From NCBI RefSeq assembly GCF_002007605.1, contig NZ_CP019799.1, forward strand, positions 3,450,001-3,514,000: 64,000 bases of DNA. Direction: 5' to 3'. Below are positions 1 through 9,500 of this stretch, in pieces (within the stretch, counting starts at the first letter, position 1; each line of letters begins with the position of its first letter). The notes beneath the pieces were generated by a model. That model worked only from the letters and a program-made list of their open reading frames with translations, searched no databases and was not told the origin of the DNA. Origin of the DNA: Cellvibrio sp. PSBB023 (lineage in GTDB: Bacteria; Pseudomonadota; Gammaproteobacteria; Pseudomonadales; Cellvibrionaceae). A program made the position numbers and the translations under genes.

Positions 1-326
1 ACAAATCGATAGTAAGCCGATTCGGCTAGCGTGGTGTGTGTATTGCTGCCACCGTAAAAAATGCCCGGTTCATGGATGCGGCCGAAACGGGAACCCCATT
101 TCAGTGGTGGGTAGCGAAAAGGGGTTTTTAATAAGTAGTGAAAACCTTCAGTGGTAAATGGATGGGTCGGCTTGGTTATTTCAAGCATCTCTTCAAGCAG
201 TGCTTGTTCTTCCAGGGTATCCACATAACCCAGGGTAGCAATTTGTTCCTGGCTCTCAACTAAACGGTAAACTGTGCCCGCAAGGGGTTTAATCTGCTGC
301 GTTCCCTTGCAGTCCTCCCATATCAT
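1..326 (-). CDS. RES-domain toxin, partial (C-terminus beyond left edge)
   Basis: The start codon ATG is at 326-324 and overlaps the TGA stop of the antitoxin gene upstream (TGATG), so the two are translationally coupled. The frame is open to base 1 and continues outside the window. The visible 108 codons include a stretch reading RYPPLKWGSRFGR followed by EPGIFYGG, which is the start of the RES fold (named for its conserved Arg, Glu and Ser). RES toxins degrade NAD+ in the cytoplasm when the antitoxin is lost. Only the N-terminal half is visible, so the later conserved residues cannot be checked. The family call rests on this motif and on the antitoxin next door. Confidence 0.8.
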   Translation of the reverse strand, partial: MIWEDCKGTQQIKPLAGTVYRLVESQEQIATLGYVDTLEEQALLEEMLEITKPTHPFTTEGFHYLLKTPFRYPPLKWGSRFGRIHEPGIFYGGSNTHTTLAESAYYRF

Positions 327-697
327 CAAACTTTACCCCGGATAGCATCCACAAATTGCATAACCTGTATCAACCCCTGGATGCTCTCCATTTGTTTGGC
401 GGGAATGCCGCCAGTCACTTTATTGGGGTTGTGCATAAAGTGTTTGATCCAGTCTTTATCGCCCCCGGTCAACGCAAAAAGCGCGCGGGCGATACGGATC
501 ACGAGCAGCGCCAGTTCGCCCTGCTTGGATTTAGGGTCGAGTGCCGGGTTTTGTTTAAGGCGGCTCACAGCCGTGCGGTGGATTCCCAATACAGCGGCCA
601 ACTCAGCTTGTTTTAACCCGAGCTGGTCGGCGGCATTCAATACCGCTTTGGCGAGTACCGATGCTGGATCCGGGCTGGTTTGTGCAAGTGCTGACAT
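326..697 (-). CDS. Xre/MbcA/ParS-type antitoxin (DUF2384 domain)
   Basis: This 123-residue cytoplasmic protein has an N-terminal helix-turn-helix (about residues 26-50, QAELAAVLGIHRTAVSRLKQ) and a C-terminal segment with the pattern of the DUF2384 / toxin-binding domain (WIKHFMHNPNKVTGGIPAKQ, ending RGKV). It is the upstream gene of a two-gene operon with the RES toxin, the usual order for this type II toxin-antitoxin class. The antitoxin should block the toxin active site and repress its own promoter. Two abutting inverted repeats lie directly upstream of its start and are good operator candidates. Confidence 0.85.
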   Translation of the reverse strand: MSALAQTSPDPASVLAKAVLNAADQLGLKQAELAAVLGIHRTAVSRLKQNPALDPKSKQGELALLVIRIARALFALTGGDKDWIKHFMHNPNKVTGGIPAKQMESIQGLIQVMQFVDAIRGKV

Positions 698-708
698 GGT
701 GAACCTCT

Positions 709-765
709 ATCGTTAAACGATGTGCAATCTGCACTTATGATAGTTTATATATGCAAAATGAACAA
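709..765 (-). promoter_or_regulatory. Promoter and twin inverted-repeat operator of the toxin-antitoxin operon
   Basis: Reading the minus strand, a -35-like TTGTTC (765-760) and a -10-like TATCAT (742-737) are separated by 17 bases. Just downstream are two adjacent inverted repeats: GTGCA-ATC-TGCAC at 722-734 and ATCGTT-A-AACGAT at 709-721. They sit between the predicted transcription start and the antitoxin ATG at 697, where a repressor would block transcription. Binding by the antitoxin is inference. Confidence 0.6.
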
Positions 766-885
766 GTTTTAGGCGAAAAGTAAAGAATGAGTAAAGACCT
801 TGTGATGATTTGCTTAGTAGCAGGAAATCACTGAGGATAGGCCACCGATTCGTCACATAAACCAAACAAAAGAAAGGATCAGCAC

Positions 886-2514
886 GTGCAAGAATTCACT
901 CACTGCCAAAACAACTTTATGGGGTTTCACAGCCAACTGCCCAAGCGGAAGGTTTTTCCTGCCGTTTTTATACTCATGGGTTTGCTATTGGTGTTGAGTG
1001 TGTTGATGGGCTGCCAAACGGCTGAAATCAAAAAACCGTTTGCTCATAATCCTGTGATCTGGGCAGATGTGCCTGACCCAGCTGTAATGCGCGTGGGCGA
1101 CACTTATTATATGAGTAGTACCACCATGCATATGAATCCCGGTTTGCCGATTATGAAATCAAAGGATTTGGTAAATTGGGAAATGGTGCGTTATGCCTAT
1201 CCAATTTTATCAAGCGATGAAAAATCCAGTCTGAATAATGGCAAAGAAGCCTATGGTGAAGGCTCCTGGGCGAGTAGCTTGCGTTATCACAATGGGCGTT
1301 ATTACGTCAGTAGTTTTTCCAATACCACCAAAAAAACCTATATTTTTTCAACCGACAATATTGAAACCGGCGATTGGCAACGAGTCGAAATCGATGCGTT
1401 GTTTCATGATGCATCATTATTTTTTGATGATGGCCGTGTATTTATGATTTATGGCAATGACGATATTTTTATCGTCGAGCTAACCGCTGAGGCTACGGCA
1501 ATTAAAAAAGACGGCGTTAATCGTGTATTAATCCCAAAAGCGTCACGTGTTGCAGGCGATAAATTCTGGGTTCCTTCCGAAGGTGCGCAGATGTTAAAAG
1601 TAAACGGAAAATATTACCTAAATTTAATTTCCTGGCCCGCGAATAAAATGCGCACCCAATTAATTTATCGCTCAGATACTTTGCTGGGAAGCTATGAAGG
1701 CAGAGTCGCATTAACGGACAAGGGCATCGCCCAGGGCGGATTAATTGATACACCCGATGGCAAATGGTATGCATTTTTATTTCGCGATCGTGGTGCAGTA
1801 GGGCGTATTCCTTATTTGGTTCCTGTGCATTGGAAAGACGGTTGGCCGATTTATGGTGTGAACGGCAAGGTGCCCGACGAGTTACCTATTCAAGTTACTC
1901 ACCAGGGATTCAATAATATTATTGAATCGGATGAATTTGATTATGCTGCCAATCAGCCGCTCAAAATGGCTTGGCAATGGAATCACAATCCAGTTGCCGA
2001 AGGTTGGTCGCTTACCGATCGCAAAGGGTTTTTGCGTTTGACGAATTTGCGATTGGATAAAAGTTTTGTTGAAACACAAAATACCTTAACCCAACGCACC
2101 TTTGGCCCGGTGTCTACGGCGCATACATTGATTGATGCCAGCAACCTGAAGCAAGGCGATTACGCTGGCATTGGTGCTCTGCAATCAACCTATGGATTTG
2201 TAGGCGTTGAAAAAACTGAAGAAGGTTTATCTATTGTGATGGCGAGCGGTGAAAAAGATCAGTGGGATGTGATTGAACGAGTTCCGCTCACTGAATCAAA
2301 AATCCATTTAAAAACCTATATGGATTTCCGCGATTTGAAAGACACAGCAACCTTCGCCTACAGCCTCGACGGCATAGAGTGGAAACCCATCGGCAACACA
2401 TTGCAGATGAAATATTCACTGGATCATTTCATGGGATATCGGTTCGCCCTGTTTAACTTCGCCACAGAACAAGCCGGCGGCAGTGTGGATTTTGATTTTA
2501 TGCGTTTGGAGTAA
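886..2514 (+). CDS. GH43-family glycosidase lipoprotein (beta-xylosidase / arabinofuranosidase type)
   Basis: The product is 542 residues. The GTG start has AAGGA seven bases upstream; an ATG at 919 has no Shine-Dalgarno. A hydrophobic segment ends in a lipobox (LMGC, Cys43), so it is likely membrane-anchored. The catalytic five-blade propeller follows: the base Asp in DVPDPAVMRVGD (about residue 64), the pKa-modulating Asp in FHDASLFFDDG (about 175) and the acid Glu in WVPSEGAQM (about 232). Residues 350-540 look like the beta-sandwich often found C-terminal in GH43 xylosidases. Expected role: release of xylose or arabinose from hemicellulose oligosaccharides. The exact substrate cannot be told from sequence alone. 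It stands alone, with no other xylan gene adjacent. Confidence 0.82.
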   Translation: MQEFTHCQNNFMGFHSQLPKRKVFPAVFILMGLLLVLSVLMGCQTAEIKKPFAHNPVIWADVPDPAVMRVGDTYYMSSTTMHMNPGLPIMKSKDLVNWEMVRYAYPILSSDEKSSLNNGKEAYGEGSWASSLRYHNGRYYVSSFSNTTKKTYIFSTDNIETGDWQRVEIDALFHDASLFFDDGRVFMIYGNDDIFIVELTAEATAIKKDGVNRVLIPKASRVAGDKFWVPSEGAQMLKVNGKYYLNLISWPANKMRTQLIYRSDTLLGSYEGRVALTDKGIAQGGLIDTPDGKWYAFLFRDRGAVGRIPYLVPVHWKDGWPIYGVNGKVPDELPIQVTHQGFNNIIESDEFDYAANQPLKMAWQWNHNPVAEGWSLTDRKGFLRLTNLRLDKSFVETQNTLTQRTFGPVSTAHTLIDASNLKQGDYAGIGALQSTYGFVGVEKTEEGLSIVMASGEKDQWDVIERVPLTESKIHLKTYMDFRDLKDTATFAYSLDGIEWKPIGNTLQMKYSLDHFMGYRFALFNFATEQAGGSVDFDFMRLE

Positions 2515-2571
2515 TTGCCGTTTTATAAGTGTGGATGGATGCTTTTTCAAACACATCAAAACCGCAAGTGT

Positions 2572-3036
2572 TCATCCCACTGGCAACGCTGTTTTATCAA
2601 TGGGCGATTTCAGCACAAACGACGAATGCACCCCGCTCACCCCTTCGATGCGGGTGAGTTTTTGCAGCAGGAATTGTTGATAAGCATCCATATCCTTCAC
2701 TATGACCTTTAACAGGTAATCCGCCGACTGCCCGGTGATCAAGTGGCATTCCAACACTTCTGGGTAGGCTTCTACTGTTTTTTCAAAGGAATCAAACCTG
2801 TCCGGTGTGTGTTTATCCATGCTGATTTGGATAAACGACACGAGCGTCAGTCCCAATTTGCGCGCATTGAGCAGTGCGACATAGCCGTCGATAAGCCCAG
2901 CTTCCTCCAAAGCACGCACCCGGCGCAGGCAAGGGGAGGGCGACAGGCTGATGCTGTCGGCCAATTCCTGGTTGGAGATGCGGCCATCGCGCTGTAAGGC
3001 TTCCAGTATCAAACGGTCATAGCGGTCGAGTTCCAT
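2572..3036 (-). CDS. Lrp/AsnC-family transcriptional regulator
   Basis: The start chosen gives MELDRYDRLILEALQRDGR, the usual N-terminus of the family; upstream in-frame ATGs at 3051 and 3081 add 5 or 15 residues but have no clear ribosome site. The N-terminal winged helix (ISNQELADSISLSPSPCLRR) is followed by a C-terminal RAM-type domain (ECHLITGQSADYLLKVIV) that binds amino acids and oligomerises. It is transcribed divergently from leuA, suggesting control of leucine synthesis or of itself. That link is inferred from position only; many short AsnC-like proteins control unrelated genes. Confidence 0.85.
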   Translation of the reverse strand: MELDRYDRLILEALQRDGRISNQELADSISLSPSPCLRRVRALEEAGLIDGYVALLNARKLGLTLVSFIQISMDKHTPDRFDSFEKTVEAYPEVLECHLITGQSADYLLKVIVKDMDAYQQFLLQKLTRIEGVSGVHSSFVLKSPIDKTALPVG

Positions 3037-3205
3037 AGCGGTAAATCTCATTTGATCGACATTAAATTTCAATAAATACAATTTTAAAGCAATAATATTG
3101 TTCTATGGCTGATATTAACACAAGCTTCGCAATCATCTGCCACGCTCGCCTGCTTATACTGAACCCATGTTGATAAAGGCCGCGTGCTACCCGCACCGGT
3201 TCAGG

Positions 3206-3362
3206 GGTTCCCGCCCGTGTGATCGCACTACAGGGAACCGGCAGCCGATAATCCTCAGTTGCCAGACCAGACCGGGCTTGAATCAATCAAAACCACAAGA
3301 AACTACTACAGCTAATGGGAACCTCTGGGTGATTACTTACCCGGTGGATCAGTCAGAGGTTC
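3206..3362 (+). promoter_or_regulatory. Structured leader region upstream of leuA
   Basis: The 388-base space between the Lrp-like gene and leuA (3037-3424) holds two long inverted repeats. One is GGTTCCC (3206-3212) with GGGAACC (3233-3239). The other is a 9-bp stem, GAACCTCTG (3319-3327) with CAGAGGTTC (3354-3362), enclosing a small inner pairing (GGT 3328-3330 with ACC 3339-3341). No U-run follows the second stem, so it is not a standard terminator. I found no leucine-codon-rich leader peptide. The region may carry Lrp sites, an RNA leader, or both. Confidence 0.4.
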
Positions 3363-3424
3363 TCCATACATCTCTTTAGGCAGTTGTTAATTTTTAACCC
3401 AGGCACAACATTTCGGAGTCGATC

Positions 3425-5092
3425 ATGCTTGCCAACCCATCCAGTAAATACCAGCGTTTTGTTGGCGTGTCTTTGCCCGACCGCCAGTGGCCGAATAAGC
3501 ACATTGAAAAGCCGCCCATCTGGATGAGCACTGACCTGCGCGATGGCAACCAGGCGCTGATCGACCCTATGTCCGTTGCGACCAAATTGCGCATGTTCAA
3601 AGAATTGGTCGCAATTGGTTTTAAAGAAATCGAAATCGGTTTTCCGTCTGCCAGTGAAATTGATTACAACTTCACTCGCCAATTGATTGAAGAAAATTTA
3701 ATTCCCGATGACGTCACTATCGAAGTATTGGTTCAAGCGCGTTATGACTTGATTGAAAAAACCGTGGAAAGTTTGCGCGGTGCCAAGCGTGCGATTTTGC
3801 ATATGTACAATCCACTCGCGCCCGCGTTCCGCAAAATTGTGTACAGCACCGATGAAGCAGGCGTAAAAAATATCGCCATTCAAGGCACTCAGTGGTGCAA
3901 AGAATTAACGGCTAAAGCGCCGGAAGTAGATTGGACTTTCCAATACTCGCCGGAAGTTTTTTCATCCACTGAAATTGAGTTGGTAAAAGACGTGTGCGAT
4001 GCCGTGGTGGAAATCTGGAATCCATCACCACAAAAGAAATTGATTTTGAATTTGCCCGCCACGGTGGAAATGAATACGCCGAATACTTATGCGGATCAAA
4101 TCGAATGGATTCATCGCAATATTAACCGCCGCGATTCGATTATCATCAGTGTACATCCGCACAATGATCGCGGTACTGCTGTTGCAGCGGCAGAATTGGC
4201 GGTGATGGCGGGTGCAGATCGCGTAGAAGGTTGTTTGTTTGGCAATGGCGAGCGCACGGGTAATGTATGTTTGGTGACTCTGGCGATGAATTTATACTCG
4301 CAAGGTGTTAGCCCCGGTTTGGATTTTTCTGATATCGACCGCGTGCGCAAATTGCATGAAGAGTGCACGCAATTACCGGTGCATCCGCGTCATCCTTACG
4401 CAGGTGAATTGGTGTTCACCGCTTTCTCCGGTTCGCATCAGGATGCAATTAAAAAAGGCTTTGCAGTGCAGAAAAAAGATGCGCTCTGGGAAGTGCCTTA
4501 TTTGCCCATCGATCCAGCCGATTTGAATCGCAGTTACGATGCGGTTGTACGTGTCAATGCGCAATCGGGCAAAGGTGGTGTGAGTTTCCTGTTGCAACAA
4601 GAAGCCGGTTTGCAATTACCACGTCGCTTGCAAATTGAATTCAGCGGTGCCGTGCAAAAAGTGAGTGATAGCACCGGTAAAGAAGTCAAAGCGACCGACA
4701 TTGTAAAAATTTTTAACGATGAATATTTTGCCGTAAATGCACCAATTGCCTACCAGTCCAGCAAGTTTACTGAGCAGGATGATACCCATCAGGTAGATAT
4801 TGTGATTCACGCGCAACATCAAGATAAAACTGTGCAAATCAGCGGCAGCGGCAATGGCCCCATCGATGCAGCCGCTCATGCGATCAGCCAGTTTATCGAT
4901 GGCGAAGTGAGTGTGATCGACTACCACGAACATTCTGTGGGTGAAGGTTCGGATGTTGCCGCGGTGACTTACGTGGAAATCAAAGTGAAAAATGGCAAAC
5001 CCGTTTACGGCGTGGGTCAGGACCGCAACATCATTACATCAGCGGTCAAGGCGCTGATTAATGGGGTGAACCGGAGCGGGGCGGTTAGCTAA
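3425..5092 (+). CDS. leuA: 2-isopropylmalate synthase
   Basis: The enzyme condenses acetyl-CoA with 2-oxoisovalerate, the first committed step of leucine synthesis, in the cytoplasm. The 555-residue length and the N-terminus fit the long LeuA type of proteobacteria. The TIM-barrel motif [15 protein letters not shown] (about 35-49) carries the metal-binding Asp and catalytic Arg; HPHNDRGT gives the metal-binding His pair; GNGERTGN is the conserved glycine-rich motif. The C-terminal third (from about residue 430) is the allosteric leucine-sensing domain. The ATG follows CGGAGTCGATC. The gene stands alone (no leuBCD adjacent), ends in an intrinsic terminator and is divergent from an Lrp-type regulator. 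Confidence 0.96.
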   Translation: MLANPSSKYQRFVGVSLPDRQWPNKHIEKPPIWMSTDLRDGNQALIDPMSVATKLRMFKELVAIGFKEIEIGFPSASEIDYNFTRQLIEENLIPDDVTIEVLVQARYDLIEKTVESLRGAKRAILHMYNPLAPAFRKIVYSTDEAGVKNIAIQGTQWCKELTAKAPEVDWTFQYSPEVFSSTEIELVKDVCDAVVEIWNPSPQKKLILNLPATVEMNTPNTYADQIEWIHRNINRRDSIIISVHPHNDRGTAVAAAELAVMAGADRVEGCLFGNGERTGNVCLVTLAMNLYSQGVSPGLDFSDIDRVRKLHEECTQLPVHPRHPYAGELVFTAFSGSHQDAIKKGFAVQKKDALWEVPYLPIDPADLNRSYDAVVRVNAQSGKGGVSFLLQQEAGLQLPRRLQIEFSGAVQKVSDSTGKEVKATDIVKIFNDEYFAVNAPIAYQSSKFTEQDDTHQVDIVIHAQHQDKTVQISGSGNGPIDAAAHAISQFIDGEVSVIDYHEHSVGEGSDVAAVTYVEIKVKNGKPVYGVGQDRNIITSAVKALINGVNRSGAVS

Positions 5093-5115
5093 CCAATCGC
5101 TGTTATAAAACGCGA

Positions 5116-5150
5116 AAAGCGCAGCCGGTGAAAATCGGCTGCGCTTTTTT
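5116..5150 (+). terminator. Intrinsic terminator of leuA
   Basis: A 12-bp stem (AAAGCGCAGCCG 5116-5127 with CGGCTGCGCTTT 5136-5147) with an 8-base loop runs into a T-tract ending at 5150. The next gene is on the opposite strand and ends at 5186. Confidence 0.9.
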
Positions 5151-5185
5151 ATTTTGGTAAATTTATTAAACAAACTTAATTAAAA

Positions 5186-6265
5186 CTAGCCGCGCTCTAA
5201 AAACAGGCTTGACAGTGGCTGATTGATGTAATAGTTACTGCGACTGATTTTTTCTTTTTTAAGCAATCCAATGCCAACTAATTGCTCTAGATACTTGGCG
5301 GCAGTCAGTCGTGAGACCGACAGATCCTGCATCACAAATTCAATTTTTGTATAGGGGTGATTAAATAGATTATTCAGTAACTCCTGACTATAAATTTTTG
5401 GCAATTGACTGCGTATTTTTTGCTTGTAGTCCTGCATAAGTATTTTAATTTGCTTTATTAGTTCGATAGTCGCCTGAGCGGTTTGGATAACACCATCTAA
5501 TATATAGATCAGCCAAGGTTCCCATTCATTTGTATCGCGTACAGCTTGTAACTGCTGGTAATACTCCGCTTTGGTTTGAATAAGGTAGCGACTAAGATAC
5601 AAAATCGGCAAATCCAATAAACCCTGCGCGACCAGATACAACATATTAATGATGCGACCTGTTCGCCCATTACCATCATAAAAAGGATGAATGCTCTCAA
5701 ACTGATGATGAATAATCGCCATTTTAATTAATGGGTCAGCAGTGCAAAGATCCGGATCGTTTATGTATGTCGCTAGGTTATCCATTAAGCGCTCTATGTC
5801 CTGCGGGTGTTGCGGTGGCGTATATACAACTTTGCCGGTTTGCGCATTCTTAAGTTCTGTGCCGGGCAATTTACGAAAACCGGCTTTGTTTTCTTCCAAT
5901 ATTTCCTGAAGGGTTAACAAATCACTGATCCGAATCAACCCTGATTTACGCACAAATTCAAAACCGGTTTTTAACGCAACTGCATAATTTTGCACTTCTT
6001 TAGCCGCAGGATTTATATGCGCATCGGTAAATAATTCTGCTTTGAACAATTCGTCTTGCGTTGTAATGATGTTTTCTATTTCCGAGCTATGTTTGGCTTC
6101 TTGCAGCGCAAGGGTATTAATCAGAATTGCTTCGTTGGGAATCGTCTCCGCTATTCCTTTTAGCTCCGCCAAATAACGATGAGCCAAGGCCGCCTTTTTC
6201 AAAGTGGTGCGGGTTTCAATCTGTTCAAGGTCGGCAATCGGCAACGGCGTTACGACATAGCTCAT
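5186..6265 (-). CDS. Fic-domain AMP-transferase with N-terminal inhibitory helix and C-terminal winged helix
   Basis: The 359-residue protein has a Fic N-terminal region with the inhibitory motif [S/T]xxxE[G/N] seen as SSEIEN (residues 60-65), then the complete catalytic motif HPFYDGNGRTGR (193-204), with catalytic His193 and the anion hole. The C-terminus (about 295-359; EFVMQDLSVSRLTAAKYLEQ) looks like a winged helix. An N-terminal inhibitory motif makes it class II: active-site Glu64 should hold it off until released. Fic enzymes transfer AMP to hydroxyl groups of target proteins; the target here is unknown. Four phased half-sites lie directly upstream, and the winged helix could bind them to autoregulate (inference). 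It is divergent from the NLR-like gene. Confidence 0.9.
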   Translation of the reverse strand: MSYVVTPLPIADLEQIETRTTLKKAALAHRYLAELKGIAETIPNEAILINTLALQEAKHSSEIENIITTQDELFKAELFTDAHINPAAKEVQNYAVALKTGFEFVRKSGLIRISDLLTLQEILEENKAGFRKLPGTELKNAQTGKVVYTPPQHPQDIERLMDNLATYINDPDLCTADPLIKMAIIHHQFESIHPFYDGNGRTGRIINMLYLVAQGLLDLPILYLSRYLIQTKAEYYQQLQAVRDTNEWEPWLIYILDGVIQTAQATIELIKQIKILMQDYKQKIRSQLPKIYSQELLNNLFNHPYTKIEFVMQDLSVSRLTAAKYLEQLVGIGLLKKEKISRSNYYINQPLSSLFLERG

Positions 6266-6276
6266 GGTCTAGCCCC

Positions 6277-6350
6277 ATATGTATAGAAAACCATCAAATA
6301 CTATACATATTACTTTGACGTGTATAGAAAAATGGAAAATCTATACATGT
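6277..6350. promoter_or_regulatory. Array of four phased half-sites between fic and the NLR-like gene
   Basis: Two long inverted repeats are in tandem. The first is perfect: ATATGTATAG (6277-6286), a 14-base spacer, CTATACATAT (6301-6310). The second is ACGTGTATAG (6318-6327), a 13-base spacer, CTATACATGT (6341-6350), with one non-pairing position. The core TGTATAG / CTATACA thus occurs at 6280, 6301, 6321 and 6341, alternating in orientation with a pitch of 20-21 bases, about two helical turns. The first repeat starts 12 bases from the fic ATG, so bound protein would cover the fic promoter. Confidence 0.75.
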
Positions 6351-6541
6351 GTCAGCATTAATGCATACAAAAACGGCTTTTCCTTTTATTAACAAGCGCT
6401 AATCCTTCCGGCAACCCAACTAATCTCTACAACCATTTCTATTCAATCTTTATTCAAACAAATCAAACATCCTAATTCTTGACCTAACCTCCGTGAGCGC
6501 CTATATTTTAACCATCGAGCGGTATTTATAGAGGATTAAAT

Positions 6542-9500
6542 ATGCAGCGGTTGAAGAAAAATCTGGCGATTAGTGCGTTTGGCAAGATTCGTAACTCATT
6601 GAAAACAGGCGTTATTCGCCAAATGGAGACGTTTTTTGAGCTGATGTCAGAGGATGGCTTGGTAAACCTGGGTCAGATTCGCGACGAACTCTATCCCCAA
6701 AGTGAAAAAGGCAGTGCTAACGCATCCTTCAACCGGTTTATCAAACAAATCAACGAAGAATTGGCGGCGCAGGGCAGCAGGGCGCGCCTCGCCATAACGG
6801 CAGACAAGAAAGCAGGCGATAAGCGTGACTGCTGGTTTGAGGCAGAACCCGTACAGCCCCCCATTCCCCATACCCCTCAATTGGACGCAATTCCCGAGGA
6901 TCAGCTGGAGCAAGCTCAACTGGGTTTGCCGATGCTGGATGTGGACATAGTGCTGATTACGTTTAACCAACATGAACTGGAGCAAACCTTAAGGTGTTTT
7001 TGCCCCAATGCCCCTGCGGTACAAATGGAGGGGCACAACCGTGTTTACTACCAACTGGGCAAACACGGCGGTCAGAACCTGGTGCTAATCCATTCCCGCC
7101 AAGCCACCTTAGGGGCAATGAAATCGGCAGAGATAGCGATTGAAGTCTTTCATCCCAATGCGGTTATCGCTCTGGGTATTGCGTTTGGAATCAACAGTGG
7201 AAAGCAACAGATTGGCGAAGTGCTCATTTCCGAGTCCATCACCACCTATGAACTGGCCCGAATAAATAAAGATGGCAGTATTACCTCGCGTGGGCCTCGC
7301 CCGCCCGCATCAAAAAATTTGCGCGACTGGTTTCACCAGTTAGATGCTTACCTCAATGCAAGCAACAGTGCTGAATACGCAAAACGTTATATTGGCAGTA
7401 TGTTTAGTGGCGATAAACTGATTGATAACGAAAATTACCGCGACCAACTATTAAAGATTGATCCTGAAGCTATTGGTGGTGAAATGGAAGGTTCAGGAAT
7501 TTTCCATGCGTGTGAAGAATCCGGAACGGATTGGATTGTCGTCAAAGCCATTTGTGATTTTGCTGATGGTAATAAAGGAAAAAATAAAGATGCCAATCAA
7601 AAAATTGCCGCAGAGAATGCCGCTCGCTTGGTAAAAGCCGCTTTGGAATTCGGCAATCTCTATCCAACTAAAAAACTCTCTTCGTCAAAAAAGCTAAGCA
7701 CCAAACATTCGTTAAAAAACTTCCATGATTACACCGCTAATTGCACTAGCCTGAGTGAAATCGATGAGCGTGCTTTAGTAAAGGACGCGCGTGCGCTACC
7801 CACAACCTTAAAAAAAGAACAAGCAGCATTGCTTGAGCAAGAGCACACCAATGGTATTCCAGTGGTGGCCAGGTTATTGGATTGGGCAAAAGAACCCCAG
7901 GCGAAATCCGTATTTGCAATACTGGGTGAATATGGCATGGGTAAAACCATCAGTTGCCAATTGTTTGATAAACAGCTACGGTCACTGCTAACGCAAAATA
8001 AGCTATTACCCGTTCCTCTCTACTTTGATTTGCGCCATGTAACCAGCAAAACACTGGCAGACGGGTTTCATTTTCCAGACCTTATTAAGGATTGCATTCG
8101 CTTTGGTTGGCTAAAAAGTGATTCCAGCGAGGAGTTCACCACCAGCGATATTGAACGCTGGGCAAACCAGTCGGGTGTGGTGTTGATATTCGATGGATTG
8201 GATGAAGTACTGGTAAAACTATCCGAATCCGATGGTCGCATCTTTACCGATCAACTCTATAAATTCCAGGCGGAATTAAAAGCCAACAGCAAGCAACCGG
8301 TAAAAATGCTGCTCACTTGCCGCAGTCAATATTTCAAAACCCTGGATCGCCAAAAAGACCACTTTACCGGGCAGGAGCGCGGCGGTGTTAGTGCGGATGA
8401 TATAGAAGCCATGGTAATGCTGCCTTTAACGGAGGAGCAAATTACCAACTATCTTCGCCATGCGTTACCGGGCATAGACCCAGCCACCATTATTGATATG
8501 GTGAAATCTGTGCATGATCTGCACGACTTAAGCAAACGGCCTTTTACCCTGAAGCTGGTAGGCGAATTTTTTCCCGCCTTGGAAGAAGATCGTAAAGCAG
8601 GAAAAGCCATTAGTGGTGTGAGCCTGTATCGCCGCGTGGTGGATCGTTGGCTTAATCGGGATGATGGCAAACACCACATTAAAAGTGACCACAAATTGCA
8701 ATTAGCCTCACATTTAGCGGCTTTATTGTGGAAGCAAAAACAATCGGCATTATCCGCCAGTGAAATTGAAAACTGGTTTATGGGTTGGTTGATGGATAAT
8801 CCAACCATCGCGTATCGTTATAAAACGGTAGAGCCTGAGCTATTGGAAGAAGACTTACGCACGGCCACTTTTTTATGCCGTGAAGATGATGAACAGGGTA
8901 GTCGCTTTCGGTTTTCCCATACATCGCTACAAGAATATTTTTTGGCTAACTATTTATTACAAGCCATTGGTTACAACAAACCGGAACACTGGGTTATGGC
9001 AAAACCCAGCCGTGAAACCCTGGTATTCCTCGCCCAACTTTTGGTGGAACCGGAAAATAAATCGCTCTTGTCAAAACTCAGCGAATGGCGAAAAGCCTAT
9101 CGCCAAAGTACCTCAGAGAATTTACTTCATTACGCCTTGGTTGCTTATGAATTGGGATTTTCGCTGCCCGTGTTAAGTGGCATACAACTCGCGGGTGCCG
9201 ATTTGGCGGAGCTAAGTATTACAGCCAAGTCAAATAACCTTCTCTCACTTGCAAGCGCGAATTTTTCCGGCGCGAATTTACGCCGGGCAAGATTCAGTTT
9301 TGTAAATTTAGACGGTGCAAATTTTAGTGAGGCGATTCTGGATAAGGTCGAGTTTGATCAATGTTCATTAAATAATTCGCAATGGGCACAAGCTGAAATG
9401 GCCGGAACGCGGTTTTTCCGTTGCTCTTTGGCGGCAGCCAATCTTGCAAAGGCAAAGGTACATCGCAGCCGGTTGCTGGACTGCAATTACTTACCTGAAG

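Noticed and set aside
3167..3379. 70-codon frame upstream of leuA considered as a leucine attenuator peptide
   Set aside because: It has few, scattered leucine codons and no run of them, and no terminator follows.
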